Part shown: in pieces, positions 62,526 to 64,000 of the stretch
Numbering within the stretch: the first letter of the stretch is position 1
How the letters are laid out: each line of letters begins with the position of its first letter
Assembly (NCBI RefSeq): GCF_903893715.1
Contig: NZ_CAITNG010000139.1
Span: forward strand, 79,985-143,984
Direction of reading: 5' to 3'
Length of the DNA stretch: 64,000 nucleotides
DNA from: an uncultured Mucilaginibacter sp.
GTDB lineage: Bacteria > Bacteroidota > Bacteroidia > Sphingobacteriales > Sphingobacteriaceae
Position numbers and translations under genes: made by a program
Notes under the pieces: model-generated
Seen by the model: only the letters and a program-made list of their open reading frames with translations
Databases searched by the model: none
Told to the model about the DNA's origin: nothing

Positions 62526-64000
62526 ATGAAGAAGATCATGAAAATTAAAAATAAATTATTGGTGATATGCTTTGCCGCGACGCTGTTTGCTGTGGCTAAG
62601 CCCGATAAAACTTTTGCACAATATGGCGCGAGTGTTTCATACCAAACATTTTATGATGATATGCAACCTTACGGTACCTGGGTTGACGACCCTACGTATG
62701 GCAATGTTTGGGTTCCGGATGCGGATGAAGGCTTTAAACCTTATGCCACCAGCGGCCATTGGGTTGAAACACCTTATGGCAATACCTGGGTATCCGATTA
62801 CCCATGGGGATGGGCGGCGTTCCATTACGGGCGCTGGCGTTATGACGATTATTACGGATGGGAATGGATACCCGGCCATACCTGGGGACCCGCATGGGTT
62901 AACTGGAGGCACGGTGGAGGATATTATGCCTGGGCGCCGCTTGGGCCCGGTATCAGTATCGACATCTCATTTGGTGGCGGTTATCACGTGCCTGATGACT
63001 ATTGGGTTTGCGCGCCGCAGGCTTATATCTGTAACCGGGATATTGGACACTACTATGTGCCACGCACCCGGGTGGTAACCATTATCAATCGCACAACCAT
63101 CATCAACAATACTTACGTTAACAATAATGTGCGTTATGCAAGCGGGCCGCGACTGCAAGAAATACAACAAGCTACGCATAACCGCGTGCAGGTGTACAAC
63201 ATCAACAACGGCAACGACCCGCACCATACCGTTATCAACAACAATACGGTAAATATGTACAGGCCAACGGTTGCTCAAAGCCATGGTGGCAATGCGCCCC
63301 GCCCTGCCACCGTAGTAAGTGCGGCGGCTTATAAACAAGCCAACCCCAACGGAGGTATTGCGCACAGGGCAACATACGGCGCAACTGTAAATCATGATAA
63401 TGCATCCCGTTTGGCACAGGTTGCCCGGAACCCTGCACCGCAAAACCAAAATATGGTTAAGGTTAACCGCCCCGCACCAAATAACGCTCCGGCAAACCGC
63501 CCTGCTGTTGCAGCACCAAATGGCGGCGACAGGCACCAAAACCCGGCAAACAACGCTACCGGCCAAAACCAGAACAACCCGGTAAAACAGCAGCAAATGA
63601 AGCAGGAGACTCCTGCTGTGCAAAGACCGTCGCAACAACGGCTACCGCAAGCACAGCAACCGCAAACTCAACAAAGGCAGCAAAATCAACCGCAGGCCCA
63701 ACCGCAGGCACAGCAAAGTCAGCAGCACCAAACTCAACCGCAGGCACAGCAACGTCAGCAACAACAAGCCCAACAGCAACAGGCACAGCAACGTCAGCAG
63801 CAGCAAGCCCAACAACAGCAGTTACAGCAACGTCAGCAACAACAAGCTCAACAACAGCAGGCGCAGCAACGTCAGCAGCAGCAAGCCCAACAACAGCAGT
63901 TACAGCAACGTCAGCAACAACAAGCTCAACAACAGCAGGCGCAGCAACGTCAGCAGCAGCAAGCCCAACAGCAACAGGCGCAGCAACGTCAGCAGCAGCA
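62526..64000 (+). CDS. Secreted DUF6600-like protein with Gln-rich tail, truncated by window end
   Basis: This frame is missing from the ORF track because its stop is beyond the window; I read it directly. About 491 residues are visible. A signal peptide (MKKIMKIKNKLLVICFAATL FA) is followed by a Trp/Tyr-rich domain (QPYGTWVDDPTYGNVWVPDA, RYDDYYGWEWIPGHTWGPAW) typical of DUF6600, repeated W-P/Y blocks. Next comes an Asn/Val-rich middle (TIINRTTIINNTYVNNNVRY), and from about residue 355 a Gln/Ala/Arg-rich repeat tail. Envelope or surface location is likely; function unknown. The 223-residue minus-strand ORF over it is a shadow. Confidence 0.85.
   Translation, partial: MKKIMKIKNKLLVICFAATLFAVAKPDKTFAQYGASVSYQTFYDDMQPYGTWVDDPTYGNVWVPDADEGFKPYATSGHWVETPYGNTWVSDYPWGWAAFHYGRWRYDDYYGWEWIPGHTWGPAWVNWRHGGGYYAWAPLGPGISIDISFGGGYHVPDDYWVCAPQAYICNRDIGHYYVPRTRVVTIINRTTIINNTYVNNNVRYASGPRLQEIQQATHNRVQVYNINNGNDPHHTVINNNTVNMYRPTVAQSHGGNAPRPATVVSAAAYKQANPNGGIAHRATYGATVNHDNASRLAQVARNPAPQNQNMVKVNRPAPNNAPANRPAVAAPNGGDRHQNPANNATGQNQNNPVKQQQMKQETPAVQRPSQQRLPQAQQPQTQQRQQNQPQAQPQAQQSQQHQTQPQAQQRQQQQAQQQQAQQRQQQQAQQQQLQQRQQQQAQQQQAQQRQQQQAQQQQLQQRQQQQAQQQQAQQRQQQQAQQQQAQQRQQQ
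63590..64000 (+). repeat. Gln-rich tandem repeat array in the DUF6600-like gene
   Basis: The 3' part of the visible gene is built from 39-base units encoding QQQQAQQRQQQQA-like 13-residue blocks. Near the end, pairs form an identical 78-base dimer repeated at least twice (CAGTTACAGCAACGTCAGCA recurring, then CAGGCGCAGCAACGTCAGCA). The array continues past the window edge. Confidence 0.85.

Noticed and set aside
62967-63638. 223-residue minus-strand ORF
   Set aside because: Antisense to the DUF6600-like gene; arises because its Gln/Asn codons lack stops on the other strand.
63590-64000. CRISPR-like array
   Set aside because: The repeats are in frame, contiguous, without unique spacers, and encode Gln-rich protein.

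Overview
The window is a chromosomal segment of a Bacteroidota member, most likely Sphingobacteriaceae and of Mucilaginibacter/Pedobacter type. The evidence is the gene content (SprA of the type IX secretion/gliding system, the 764-residue malic enzyme-phosphotransacetylase fusion, OstA-like LptA, BshA, DUF4292, YHYH, rhomboid pairs), the weak Shine-Dalgarno sequences, and many copies of the Bacteroidota sigma-factor -7 box TAnnTTTG close to start codons. The genus is an inference. I saw no rRNA, tRNA, CRISPR array, insertion sequence or prophage.

Layout. 1-16.2 kb is almost entirely minus strand. It holds sprA (3' end outside the window), ruvA, maeB, a LysM lytic transglycosylase and gatA, followed by a tight envelope operon. 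In transcription order the operon is an amidohydrolase, acylphosphatase, a Wzx-like flippase, dUTPase, a TPR protein, a DUF4292 lipoprotein (LolB-like by my reading) and an EnvC-like degenerate LytM protein. 16.3-20.2 kb is plus strand: rlmN, then a YHYH / MORN-repeat / SCO1 lipoprotein cluster, then comF. 20.2-24.7 kb is minus strand: a hybrid histidine kinase, glyA and scpA. dxs follows on the plus strand, then a 373-bp gene-free, TGTTAA-rich stretch with two hairpin/T-tract terminators.

27.1-33.2 kb is minus strand: nnrD/E, uvrA, a toxin-first PIN toxin-antitoxin pair whose 52-residue second gene is absent from the ORF track, and a second lytic transglycosylase. 33.5-38 kb carries a pseudouridine synthase with a repetitive basic N-terminus, a secreted lactonase, a lipocalin-like lipoprotein and a RES/Xre toxin-antitoxin pair. 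38-42.6 kb is minus strand: bshA, a serine hydrolase that keeps a GH3 C-terminal-like domain but lacks the GH3 barrel, and a YtcJ-type amidohydrolase. 42.7-49.8 kb is plus strand: mutL, two rhomboids, an endonuclease/exonuclease/phosphatase-family membrane protein, cysS and an NTF2-like double-domain protein. Then come tilS (minus), the OstA/LptA-like gene, a cupin, a YoeB-type toxin-antitoxin pair and a DUF5655 protein. After those are a hypothetical gene, an ITPase and another hypothetical gene (minus), a SurA-like PPIase and MoxR (plus), tnaA with a leader hairpin, a small conserved protein and a 2OG-Fe(II) oxygenase (minus). Last is a truncated secreted protein ending in Gln-rich tandem repeats.

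How the genes work together. Most are housekeeping: repair (ruvA, uvrA, mutL, ITPase, dut), translation (gatA, cysS, tilS, rlmN), metabolism (maeB, glyA, dxs, nnr) and envelope biogenesis (SprA, OstA-like, EnvC-like, DUF4292, SurA-like, lytic transglycosylases). The accessory interest lies in three dissimilar toxin-antitoxin modules, the YHYH-MORN-SCO lipoprotein operon, the truncated GH3/serine hydrolase and the recurrent near-leaderless promoter arrangement. At rlmN, glyA and the YoeB-type antitoxin the last three bases of the -7 box were read as TTG start codons in the supplied ORF track. I found no clear case of a wholly new system. The best candidates are the YHYH/MORN/SCO operon, the DUF4292 (LolB-like) locus and the 26.7-27.1 kb non-coding island.
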